A program made the translations under genes and the position numbers. A stretch of DNA of 12,750 nt from Cyanobacteriota bacterium. Its GTDB lineage: Bacteria > Cyanobacteriota > Cyanobacteriia > PCC-6307 > Cyanobiaceae. The stretch is taken from contig JAPLIF010000229.1 in the NCBI GenBank assembly GCA_026389255.1, forward strand, positions 1 through 12,750. The letters are read 5' to 3'. Every line of letters starts with the position of its first letter. The stretch's first letter is position 1. This document shows, piece by piece, positions 5,436-12,750 of the stretch. The notes below the pieces were generated by a model. It was not told the DNA's origin and made no database searches. It saw nothing but the letters and a program-made list of their open reading frames with translations.

Positions 5436-8400
5436 TCAGGCGCTGAAGTACCGCGCACGGCTGTGCAGGGCCACCAGGGCCGTGGTGCTCTGTTCCGGCT
5501 CCAGTTGGTCGCTTTCATCCATGGAAAGACCGATCCGATCAGTTCCCAGCCAGGCGAGCTGCTGCCTGGAATCCGCCACGTTGGGACAGGCGGGATAGCC
5601 GAAGGAGTAGCGGCTGCCTCGGTAACGCTGGGCCAGGACATCTTTTAGGGCCGTGGGTTCCGAGGCGGCAAAGCCCAACTCCCGGCGCATGCGGGCATGG
5701 ATCCACTCGGCAAGCGCTTCAGCCATTTGCACCGCCAGGCCGTGGAAGTAGAGGTAGTCGCTGTATTGATCCGCCGCGAAGAGCTGCTGGGCGAAGGCCG
5801 TGGCTCGCTCTCCCATGGTGACGGCCTGCATGGGCAGCACATCCCTTGGCGTCAGGTTGCCGGCGTCGCCGGGGACCAGGTCACGGTAGAAATCGGCGAT
5901 GCAATAACGGTTCCCCCCACGCTGGCGCGGCAACAGGAAGCGACCCAGCTCCGGTCCGGCTTCGGCAGGCGGGGCTCCCGGGGCCATGGCGCTGGGGTCG
6001 TACACCACGACTTCATTGCCCTGGCGACCGCAGGGGAAGTAGCCGTACACCAAGCGGGGAGTGAGCAAGGCCTCCTCTTGGATGCGCCCGATCCAGTGGC
6101 TGAGAACCGGCTCGGCCTTTTCGGCCAGCATCGCCTCGTAATCCGGGCGGCTTTGGTTCTGGGCCTTGCGCAGTTGCCATTGCCCAGCAAAAAGGGCACT
6201 GCGGTCGAGGTAGGCGAAAACCTCATCCAGGGGGATGGCGTCTTCCCGCAACATCTGGGAGCCCCAGAACGGGGGGCTTAGGGCAGGCTCCTCAGGCACA
6301 ACCTCCGAGCGTCCATCGTTCCCTTCCGCCATGCTGGGATCGGCAGCCGTCAATGGGGGGTCCCCCTGGGGTTCTGCCTCGGGGGGGCCAGGCTGATCGC
6401 CCGGGGCGCCGTCCTGGCTGTCTTCCAGGGCGAAACCAGGGGGGGCACCATCAAGAAAGCCCTGTTGGTCTTCCCAGCGACCCACCTGCTTGGCCCCCAT
6501 CAGGGCATCCATAAAACGAAGATCGGCAAAGGCATCACGGCCATAGATGACTTGGCCTTGATAAACCGACCGGCAATCTCCATGCACGAAGCGGGGGGTG
6601 AGGGCCGCACCGCCGAGAATGACGGGCACGTGGATGCCGACTTGATTGAAGGTTTCGAGGTTGTCCTTCATGAAAGCCGTTGACTTGACAAGCAAGCCAC
6701 TCATGGCAATGCAATCGGCCTGGTGTTTCTGCTGGGCTTCAACAATGGCGTCCACGCTTTGTTTGATACCAAGATTGATAACTTCATAGCCATTATTGGT
6801 GAGGATAATGTCCACAAGATTTTTACCAATATCATGGACATCGCCCTTGACCGTGGCGATCAAAAACTTGCCCTTGCTGTTGGATTGCCCCTCTGTTTTT
6901 TCCATGTGGGGCTCTAGGAAAGCCACGGCTGATTTCATGGTTTCGGCGCTTTGCAACACAAAGGGCAGTTGCATCTGACCAGAACCGAATAGTTCGCCGA
7001 CCACCTTCATGCCATCCAGCAAAAATGTGTTGATGATCTGCAGGGGGGGATGGCTGGCGAGCGCTTCGTTCAAAGAGCTTTCCAGCCCGATGCGCTCGCC
7101 ATCGATGATGTGTTGCTTGAGGCGTTCCTCCACCGGCAGATCTGCCAGGGAGGGGCCGGAAGCCCGGGCCTCCTTGGCACTGACCCCCTCAAACATCGTG
7201 GTGAGTTCCGTCAGCGGGTCATAGGTGCAGATGCTGGTGTCTCCGTCTTCGAAGCGACGGCGGTCATAAATCAGATCGCGGCAGACCTGCTGTTGTTCGG
7301 CGTTGATTTTGATCAGGGGAAGGATCTTGGCGGGGCTGACGATGGCCGCATCCATGCCCGATTGACAGCAATCGTGGAGAAAGACTGAATTCAAGACAAT
7401 CCTGGACGCCGCAGATAGACCAAAACTGACATTGCTGACCCCCAGGAGCACATGCACCCCAGGCAGTTGTTGGCGAATTTTCCGAATCGCTTCAATGGTG
7501 GCCGCCGCGTTCAAGCGATCCTCTTCAATCCCGGTGGAGATGGGCAGGGCCAAGGGGTCGTAGAAGATTTCATGGGCAGGAATGCCATATTCCAGAGCAT
7601 CGCGATAGGCCCGTTGGGCAATGGCGAATTTGCGCTCGGCCGTGCGGGCCATGCCCTCTTCATCAATGGTGCCGACGACAACCGCGGCTCCATAGGCACG
7701 GGCCAGTTCCAGGACCTTGAAGAAGCGTTCATCGCCATCTTCGTAGTTGGTAGAATTAAGAATGCATTTTCCGCCGGCCACCTTGAGACCCGCCTCCATC
7801 TTCTGCCACTCGGTGGAATCGAGCATCAGGGGCAGATTGACGTTGGTGACAAGGCGACTAACGAGATCATGCATATCTTTTTCGCCATCGCGTCCGACAT
7901 AGTCAACGTTGACGTCAAGGATATGGGCGTTCTCTTTGACCTGGCTGCGGGCGACACCAACCAGACCATCCCAATCTTCCTCATTCAACAGATCGCGCAC
8001 TTTCTTCGAGCCGCTGGCGTTGAGACGCTCGCCGATGATCAGAAACGAGTTGTCCTGTAGGTAGGGGGTAATGCCATAGATGGACGCCGCGGCTGGTTCA
8101 TAGTCAAGATGGGGTCTTTCCTGGCGATGTTCTGGCTTGCGCACACGGCGCGGGGCGGGGGTGAGGGTACTGGACAATTCCGAGAGGGCCGCGATGTGGG
8201 CCGGTGTCGTTCCGCAGCAGCCACCGACGACCTGCACACCCAAATCTTCAACGAAATGAAGCATTTGCATCTTCATTTCCGTCGGCGTTAGGCGGTAGTG
8301 GGCAACGCCACCGATATTTTCCGGCAGGCCAGCATTGGGGATGCAACTGACCACAAAGGGACTGTGCTGACTCAGGTAGCGCACGTGCTCCTTCATCTGT

Positions 8401-9131
8401 TCAGGCCCGGTGGCGCAATTGAGGCCGAGAATATCGATGGCAAAGGGCTCCAGAATCGCCACCACGGCAGCGATATCCGATCCCACTAACATTGTGCCGG
8501 TGGTTTCCATCGTCACCGACACCATCATCGGCAGGCGTTGGCCCGTAGCCTTGAAGGCCTCCTCGATACCGAGCAGGGCCGCCTTGATCTGCAGAACATC
8601 CTGACAGGTTTCCACAATCAAGAGATCCACATCTCCGGCGATCAGACCCTCCGCTTGCTCGCGAAAGGAGGCCTTCATCGTGTCAAAATCGATATGGCCC
8701 AGCGTCGGCAGCTTGGTGGTGGGGCCCATGGAACCGGCCACGAAGCGGGGCTTCTGGGAAGTGCTGTAACGATCAGCCATTTCCCGTGCCAATTCGGCAG
8801 CACGTTTATTGAGGGTAAAAGCCTGATCCTCAAGACCATATTCAGCCAGCACAATCGAGGCGGCCCCAAAGGTATCGGTCTCGATGACATCACAACCGGC
8901 CTCTAGAAATAGCCGATGCACCGCTTGCACCGCATCCGGTCGGGTTTCTACCAGGATTTCATTGCAACCCTCCAGCGCCGCACCGCCGAAATCATCGGCG
9001 GTTAGATCCATTTGCTGCAGGGAGGTGCCCGTGGCCCCATCGAACACCAGGACGGGATGCTCGGGCCCATGGAGCCTCTCCAGGAAACCGATGCGACGGG
9101 CGGTGAGGGTCGTTGGGGGAGTGGCAGCCAT
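5436..9131 (-). CDS. metH: Cobalamin-dependent methionine synthase
   Basis: Transfers the methyl group of 5-methyltetrahydrofolate to homocysteine through enzyme-bound cobalamin, making methionine in the cytoplasm. The 1231-residue length matches E. coli MetH (1227). Domains in order: homocysteine/zinc domain (~20-325) with zinc cysteines in GLNCATGP (C239) and GGCCGTTP (C305, C306); pterin domain (~360-640) opening with [16 protein letters not shown]12 cap and binding domains (~665-885) with DVHDIGKN, where His766 is the cobalt ligand, plus SGLLVKST and GGAALT; and a C-terminal SAM-binding reactivation domain (~960-1231) with [10 protein letters not shown] and [14 protein letters not shown]. 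All key residues are present. Unusual is a ~70-residue Pro/Gly/Asp/Glu-rich linker (~888-957) before the reactivation domain. ATG 9131 shares a base with the ilvE stop (TAATG), indicating coupled translation. Picocyanobacteria are known to make pseudocobalamin, the probable cofactor form here. Confidence 0.98.
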   Translation of the reverse strand: MAATPPTTLTARRIGFLERLHGPEHPVLVFDGATGTSLQQMDLTADDFGGAALEGCNEILVETRPDAVQAVHRLFLEAGCDVIETDTFGAASIVLAEYGLEDQAFTLNKRAAELAREMADRYSTSQKPRFVAGSMGPTTKLPTLGHIDFDTMKASFREQAEGLIAGDVDLLIVETCQDVLQIKAALLGIEEAFKATGQRLPMMVSVTMETTGTMLVGSDIAAVVAILEPFAIDILGLNCATGPEQMKEHVRYLSQHSPFVVSCIPNAGLPENIGGVAHYRLTPTEMKMQMLHFVEDLGVQVVGGCCGTTPAHIAALSELSSTLTPAPRRVRKPEHRQERPHLDYEPAAASIYGITPYLQDNSFLIIGERLNASGSKKVRDLLNEEDWDGLVGVARSQVKENAHILDVNVDYVGRDGEKDMHDLVSRLVTNVNLPLMLDSTEWQKMEAGLKVAGGKCILNSTNYEDGDERFFKVLELARAYGAAVVVGTIDEEGMARTAERKFAIAQRAYRDALEYGIPAHEIFYDPLALPISTGIEEDRLNAAATIEAIRKIRQQLPGVHVLLGVSNVSFGLSAASRIVLNSVFLHDCCQSGMDAAIVSPAKILPLIKINAEQQQVCRDLIYDRRRFEDGDTSICTYDPLTELTTMFEGVSAKEARASGPSLADLPVEERLKQHIIDGERIGLESSLNEALASHPPLQIINTFLLDGMKVVGELFGSGQMQLPFVLQSAETMKSAVAFLEPHMEKTEGQSNSKGKFLIATVKGDVHDIGKNLVDIILTNNGYEVINLGIKQSVDAIVEAQQKHQADCIAMSGLLVKSTAFMKDNLETFNQVGIHVPVILGGAALTPRFVHGDCRSVYQGQVIYGRDAFADLRFMDALMGAKQVGRWEDQQGFLDGAPPGFALEDSQDGAPGDQPGPPEAEPQGDPPLTAADPSMAEGNDGRSEVVPEEPALSPPFWGSQMLREDAIPLDEVFAYLDRSALFAGQWQLRKAQNQSRPDYEAMLAEKAEPVLSHWIGRIQEEALLTPRLVYGYFPCGRQGNEVVVYDPSAMAPGAPPAEAGPELGRFLLPRQRGGNRYCIADFYRDLVPGDAGNLTPRDVLPMQAVTMGERATAFAQQLFAADQYSDYLYFHGLAVQMAEALAEWIHARMRRELGFAASEPTALKDVLAQRYRGSRYSFGYPACPNVADSRQQLAWLGTDRIGLSMDESDQLEPEQSTTALVALHSRARYFSA

Positions 9132-10048
9132 TAATCCTGGACACGAATCCTGGTGACCCAGTGGTCATACTCGGGATCCCGGCCTTCTGTGATTGCCGTC
9201 ATCCGATCCCGCAACCGATCCATAATCGGACGTTGGGAGGGCAAGACGGTGGTTTCCAGCTGGCGAACGGGCGTGATGCGGGCCGCGGTGCCGGTGAGAA
9301 AGACCTCATCAGCAATGAACAGTTCCGTTTTATCCACGGCCCGTTCCTGGACCGGAATGCCCATGGCCGTGGCCAGCTCAAGGATGCTGGCCCGGGTGAT
9401 TCCCTCCAGGATGTCCTGATCGACCCCCGGGGTGATCAGAACCCCATCGCGGACCAAAAAGAGATTCATGCCACTGGCTTCGCTCACCTTGCCCCGGCTG
9501 TTGAGTAGGAGGGCCTCCTCAAAGCCGCTTTTCACCGCTTCTGTCTTGGCCAGGGAGCTGGTGATGTAGGCGCCACTGATTTTGCCGCGCAGGGGCAGGG
9601 AGCGGTCTTCCTGACGGCACCAGCTGCTGATGCGGCAGGTAACCCCATCGGGGGAGAGAAAATTGCCCATTTCGATTCCGTAGATCAGAAAATCGGTCTC
9701 GACGTCATGCAGACGGGGCGAAATGCCGAGGCAGCTGGTATAAACGAAGGGACGTAGGTAGAAGGGTTTCGTCGGTTTATTGGCCTTCAGGAACGCATCA
9801 ATCGCCCCATGGACCGTGTCCTCGCTCAGTTCGGTCAGCAGCAGCTTGGCGCTCTGGCTGAGACGCCGGGCATGGCGGTCGGCGCGAAACAGCAGCACCT
9901 CGCCGGGGTCGCTTGGATTCGGCAGTCCGCGCATGCCACCGAAGGCCCCCGTGCCGTAGTGAAGGGCGTGGGTGGCCACCGAAATCGTGGCTTGCTCGAA
10001 GGGAACGCAGGTGCCGCCGAACCAGGCATAGGGAAGGAACTGATACAT
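9131..10048 (-). CDS. ilvE: Branched-chain amino acid aminotransferase (class IV, PLP-dependent)
   Basis: Catalyses the last step of valine, leucine and isoleucine synthesis, transferring an amino group from glutamate to the branched-chain 2-oxo acids. From ATG 10048 it has 305 residues, typical of the family. Visible signatures: [18 protein letters not shown] near the N terminus, [28 protein letters not shown] with the PLP-binding Lys156, [12 protein letters not shown] with Glu190, the phosphate-binding [14 protein letters not shown], and [14 protein letters not shown]. The frame is open upstream to GTG 10087, but those 13 residues (MRDEKIERSSSRS) are polar and precede the conserved [11 protein letters not shown] start, so ATG 10048 is preferred; no clear ribosome binding site is seen. 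It heads the ilvE-metH(-DUF4090) unit and is divergent from cobN. Confidence 0.95.
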   Translation of the reverse strand: MYQFLPYAWFGGTCVPFEQATISVATHALHYGTGAFGGMRGLPNPSDPGEVLLFRADRHARRLSQSAKLLLTELSEDTVHGAIDAFLKANKPTKPFYLRPFVYTSCLGISPRLHDVETDFLIYGIEMGNFLSPDGVTCRISSWCRQEDRSLPLRGKISGAYITSSLAKTEAVKSGFEEALLLNSRGKVSEASGMNLFLVRDGVLITPGVDQDILEGITRASILELATAMGIPVQERAVDKTELFIADEVFLTGTAARITPVRQLETTVLPSQRPIMDRLRDRMTAITEGRDPEYDHWVTRIRVQD

Positions 10049-10101
10049 GGAACGGGAAGACGATCGCTCGATCTTCTCATCGCGCACTGCAGGATGGGGC
10101 C
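10049..10101. promoter_or_regulatory. Short divergent intergenic region between ilvE and cobN
   Basis: Only 53 bases separate the two start codons, so any promoters for the ilvE-metH unit and for cobN must overlap each other or extend into the coding sequences. AGGA at 10091-10094, seven bases before ATG 10102, is a good ribosome binding site for cobN and supports that start. The space is too short for a cobalamin riboswitch (about 200 bases), and I see no clear promoter boxes. Near-palindromic CGATCG sits at 10061-10066. Confidence 0.4.
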
Positions 10102-12750
10102 ATGCATCGCCTTGCCGCTGTCCCTGGGGACCTCTCCGCCCCCCCTGACCAGGGGGGGTTGATCGAACAGCCCCCAGCCCCCGTGGTCTTTCTGAGCAGT
10201 GCCGCCACGGACCTGGCGGCCCTCGATGGCCTGCTGAGCGCCGAACCCGATCGGCTCGATGGGGAGATGCGGGCCCTGCCCTTAGCGTCCCTCAGCCACC
10301 CGGCCGCCATCGACCACTACGTCTCCCGCAGTCTGACCAGAACCCGGCTCGTGGCCGTGAGGCTGCTGGGTGGCCGGGGTCATTGGAGCTATGGCCTCGA
10401 ACGCCTGCAACGCTGGGCCGCCAAGCAGGGCCGCAGCGGTCGCCGCCATCTTCTGGTCATGGCGGGCACGGCTGAACAGGAGCAGGAACTGGCGGCCCTC
10501 GGTACCTTGCCGTTGCCCCTGGCCCTGGCCCTGGGCCGCTGCGCCCCATGTCATCGCGAGCAACGACCCGGAGCGCCACGATTGGCAGCAGGAGGACGGG
10601 CCCCGGGTGGGGGTGGTGCTGTATCGCTCCCTGTTGCAAGCGGGGGACCTGGCCTTGATGGAGGCAACCCTGGCCGCCCTGCGCCAGGAGGGGCTGGCCC
10701 CCCGGGCGCTCTGGGTCAGCAGCCTGCGGGAACCGGCCGTGCAGCAGGGGGTGGCGGATTGGTTCGGTCGGGAAGGGGTTCAGGCGGTGCTCTGTGCCAC
10801 CGGCTTTGCGTCGGTGCGTTTTGAGGAGGCGGGGTTGGGGGCGCCCCTGTGGGAGCGGTTGGGGGTGCCGGTGCTGCAGGTGCTCTCGAGCACCCGGCCC
10901 CGGCAGAGCTGGCAGGACAGCAGCATCGGCCTGGGCCCCCTGGATCTGAGCCTGCAGGTGGCCCTGCCCGAACTGGATGGCCGCATCATCACCCGGGTGG
11001 GGGCATTTAAGGAAACGTCCGGCACCAGCGCCCGGCTGGTGACTGCCTTGCAACGGCTTTGCCCCGATCACGAACGGCTGGCCTGGATCGCCCAACTGAC
11101 CCGCGCCTGGGTGCAACTACGCCTGACCCCGGTGGCGCAGCGCCGGCTAGCCCTGGTGCTGGCCAACTACCCCAACCGCAATGGGCGCCTCGCCAATGGG
11201 GTTGGCCTGGATACCCCAGCCAGTACCGCCCTGATGTTGGGCTGGCTGGTCGAAGCCGGTTACGACCTGGGGGATCCGAAGGCGGTTCCCGCCGATGGGG
11301 CGGCCCTGATGCACAGGCTGCTGTCCGGCCGCAGTAACGATCCGGAAAGCGACCACAGGCCGGCCCTCGACCATCTCCCCCTGGCGGCTTACGAGAGCTG
11401 GTACCAGGCCCTGCCCGAGGGCGGTCGCCAGATGCTGGAGGCTGTCTGGGGGCCACCGCAGAACGATCGGGACCTGGAACAGCGACCCAGCGGCCCCGCC
11501 TTCCCAATCCGGGGGATCGCCTGTGGTTCGGTGGTGGTGTTAATTCAGCCGGAACGGGGCTACGACCGCGATCCGAGCCTCTGTTACCACAGCCCCGATC
11601 TGCCCCCCACCCACGCCTACCTGGCCCACTACCTCTGGATGCGGCAGAGCCACGGCAGCCAGGTGGTGGTGCATGTGGGCAAGCACGGCAACCTCGAATG
11701 GCTGCCGGGCAAGGGTGTGGGGCTCTCTGGGGCCTGCTTCCCGGAATGGGCCCTCGGCCCCATTCCCCATCTCTATCCCTTCATCGTCAACGATCCCGGC
11801 GAGGGCAGCCAGGCCAAACGTCGGGCCCAAGCGGTGATCCTCGACCATCTCACCCCACCCCTCGGCCGGGCCGGCCTGCACGGGGGCCTCCAAGAGCTGG
11901 AGGCCCTGTTGGATGAATACTGGGAAGCGACCCAGTTGGGGGGCGAGCGTGCCGGCCTGCTGCGCAGCCTGCTGGCCGAACGGCTCGAAGGCATGGAGTT
12001 GCCCCTGGGGTCCGAGGACGGTCTGGAAGGGCGGCTGGCGGCGGCGGATGGGTACCTCTGCGAACTCAAGGAGGCCCAGATTCGCCTGGGATTGCATGTC
12101 TACGGCTGCCTACCGGAGCAGGAACGCCTGGCGGAATTGTTGCTTTGTCTGGCGCGGGCCCCCCAGGCCGGGATCCCGGGCCTGACCCAGGCCCTGGCCC
12201 AGGATCTGGGGCTGGATCTCGACCCCTGGAGCGATCCGGAAGAGCAACGGCTGGGCCCGGCCGACGCGGACCGTTGGGCCCGACTGGTCCAGGCCTCCCC
12301 GTTCCCTGCCGTTCAGCCCCCAGAGGGATCTGGGCGCTGGGTCGGCGATGTGGTGGCCTGGCTGGAGGCCTGGGCCCTGGACCTGGTGCGCCATGCGTTG
12401 GCGACCCAAGGGCTGACGGCGGTGGCCCCAGGTCCGGTTCCCCTCCAGGCCCCGTTGCCCCTGGCCCCTGGCCCCTGCAGCGAGCGGACCCTGCAGCACT
12501 TGCGGGACCAATTGCTACCGCGCTTGCTGGCCTGTGCCGGGGCCGAACGCCATGCCTTTCTGCATGCCCTGGGGGGGGGTCGCATCGCCGCCGGCCCCTC
12601 CGGCGCCCCCACCCGCGGGCGCCCCGATGTGCTGCCCACGGGTCGGAATTTCTACAGCGTTGACCTCCGTGGTCTGCCCACGGAGGCCGCCTGGGACCTG
12701 GGTCGCCGCAGCGCCGAGTTATTGCTTGAACTGCACCGCCAGGAGGAGGG
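10102..12750 (+). CDS. cobN: Cobaltochelatase large subunit CobN, frame-broken near 10515-10545 and cut by the right edge
   Basis: CobN is the large, porphyrin-binding subunit of cobaltochelatase, inserting cobalt into the corrin ring during B12 synthesis with ATPase partners (in cyanobacteria thought to be shared with magnesium chelatase). It starts MHRLAAVPGDL, then PAPVVFLSSAATDLAAL and LVAVRLLGGRGHWSYGLERLQ. The frame set by ATG 10102 is convincing to about LPLPLALALG (~10535), then turns Gly/Ala/Pro-rich and stops at 10824. The family sequence resumes in the +2 window frame from about APHVIASNDPERHDW (10541) through VGVVLYRSLL and is open to the window end. Motifs in the second frame: HVGKHGNLEWLPGKG (~11672-11716), YPFIVNDPGEGSQAKRR (~11774-11823) and LPTGRNFYSVDLRGLPT (~12632-12680). 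The distal third of the family lies beyond the window. The gene is therefore disrupted, or the sequence has an error; function as written is doubtful. Confidence 0.92.
10515..10545 (+). other. Frameshift/deletion junction in cobN at a CCTGGC tandem repeat
   Basis: The upstream part of cobN reads in one frame and the downstream part in the next; the crossover by coding sense is between about 10515 and 10545. The site contains three near-perfect CCTGGC/CCTGGG units (10518-10535), a plausible place for slippage or a collapsed assembly. Family members usually carry a longer stretch here (roughly YF.EGG..N and following residues) that is not found in any frame, so the event seems to be a deletion whose length is not a multiple of three, not a one-base slip. 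Confidence 0.7.

Noticed and set aside
10049..10101. Cobalamin riboswitch upstream of cobN or ilvE-metH
   Set aside because: The gap is 53 bases, far shorter than the riboswitch, and no B12-box-like sequence is seen.
10541..10824. Continuation of the first cobN frame to the stop at 10824 as a real short protein end
   Set aside because: After about 10540 this frame turns Gly/Ala/Pro-rich while the other frame carries CobN sequence, so the tail is out-of-frame read-through.
10457..11116. 219-codon minus-strand open frame opposite cobN
   Set aside because: Antisense to cobN; Gln/His/Pro/Gly-rich shadow sequence without family signatures.
12570..12579. Run of nine G residues in cobN as a second frameshift site
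   Set aside because: CobN sequence continues in the same frame on both sides, so no shift occurs here.

Overview
The window looks like a chromosomal housekeeping segment from a GC-rich picocyanobacterium of the Synechococcus/Cyanobium type. The evidence is a cyanobacterial-style group 3 sigma factor at the left edge, a DUF4090 protein (a family I know from cyanobacteria), a glycerol-3-phosphate dehydrogenase with the shortened N-terminal half seen in marine picocyanobacteria, a CobN beginning MHRLAAVPG as cyanobacterial CobN proteins do, and very high GC outside the metH core. Assignment below the phylum is inference from protein style. I see no mobile element, phage gene, tRNA, rRNA or CRISPR array.

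Layout. Positions 1-314 (minus) hold the N-terminal part of a sigma-70 family factor that runs off the left edge. From 4730 down to 493 (minus) lies a tightly packed run: DUF2237 protein, gpsA, a PhzF-fold protein, a SpoIID/LytB-domain protein and an Ap4A phosphorylase-like ATP adenylyltransferase. Three of its junctions overlap by 1 to 11 bases, suggesting one coupled transcript. The sigma gene follows 169 bases (324-492) later with its own possible promoter. A small, very acidic protein gene (4866-5093, plus) has a divergent start and converges on the next block.

Positions 10048 down to 5110 (minus) hold ilvE (branched-chain aminotransferase), metH (B12-dependent methionine synthase, full length) and a DUF4090 gene. 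ilvE and metH overlap by one base. Divergent from ilvE across only 53 bases is cobN (10102 to the right edge, plus), the large subunit of cobaltochelatase. A B12 biosynthesis gene therefore sits back to back with a B12-consuming enzyme and amino-acid metabolism.

The main anomaly is in cobN. Its N-terminal ~145 codons and the remaining ~735 codons are in different reading frames, with the switch near 10515-10545 at a short CCTGGC tandem repeat. Residues normally present there also appear to be missing. This is either a lesion in the gene or an assembly/sequencing defect. Other points of interest are a proline/acid-rich linker in MetH, a marked GC dip in the metH core, and a non-homologous PhzF tail that overlaps a possible longer SpoIID N terminus. 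I did not find a convincing undescribed system; the region is largely ordinary core genome.
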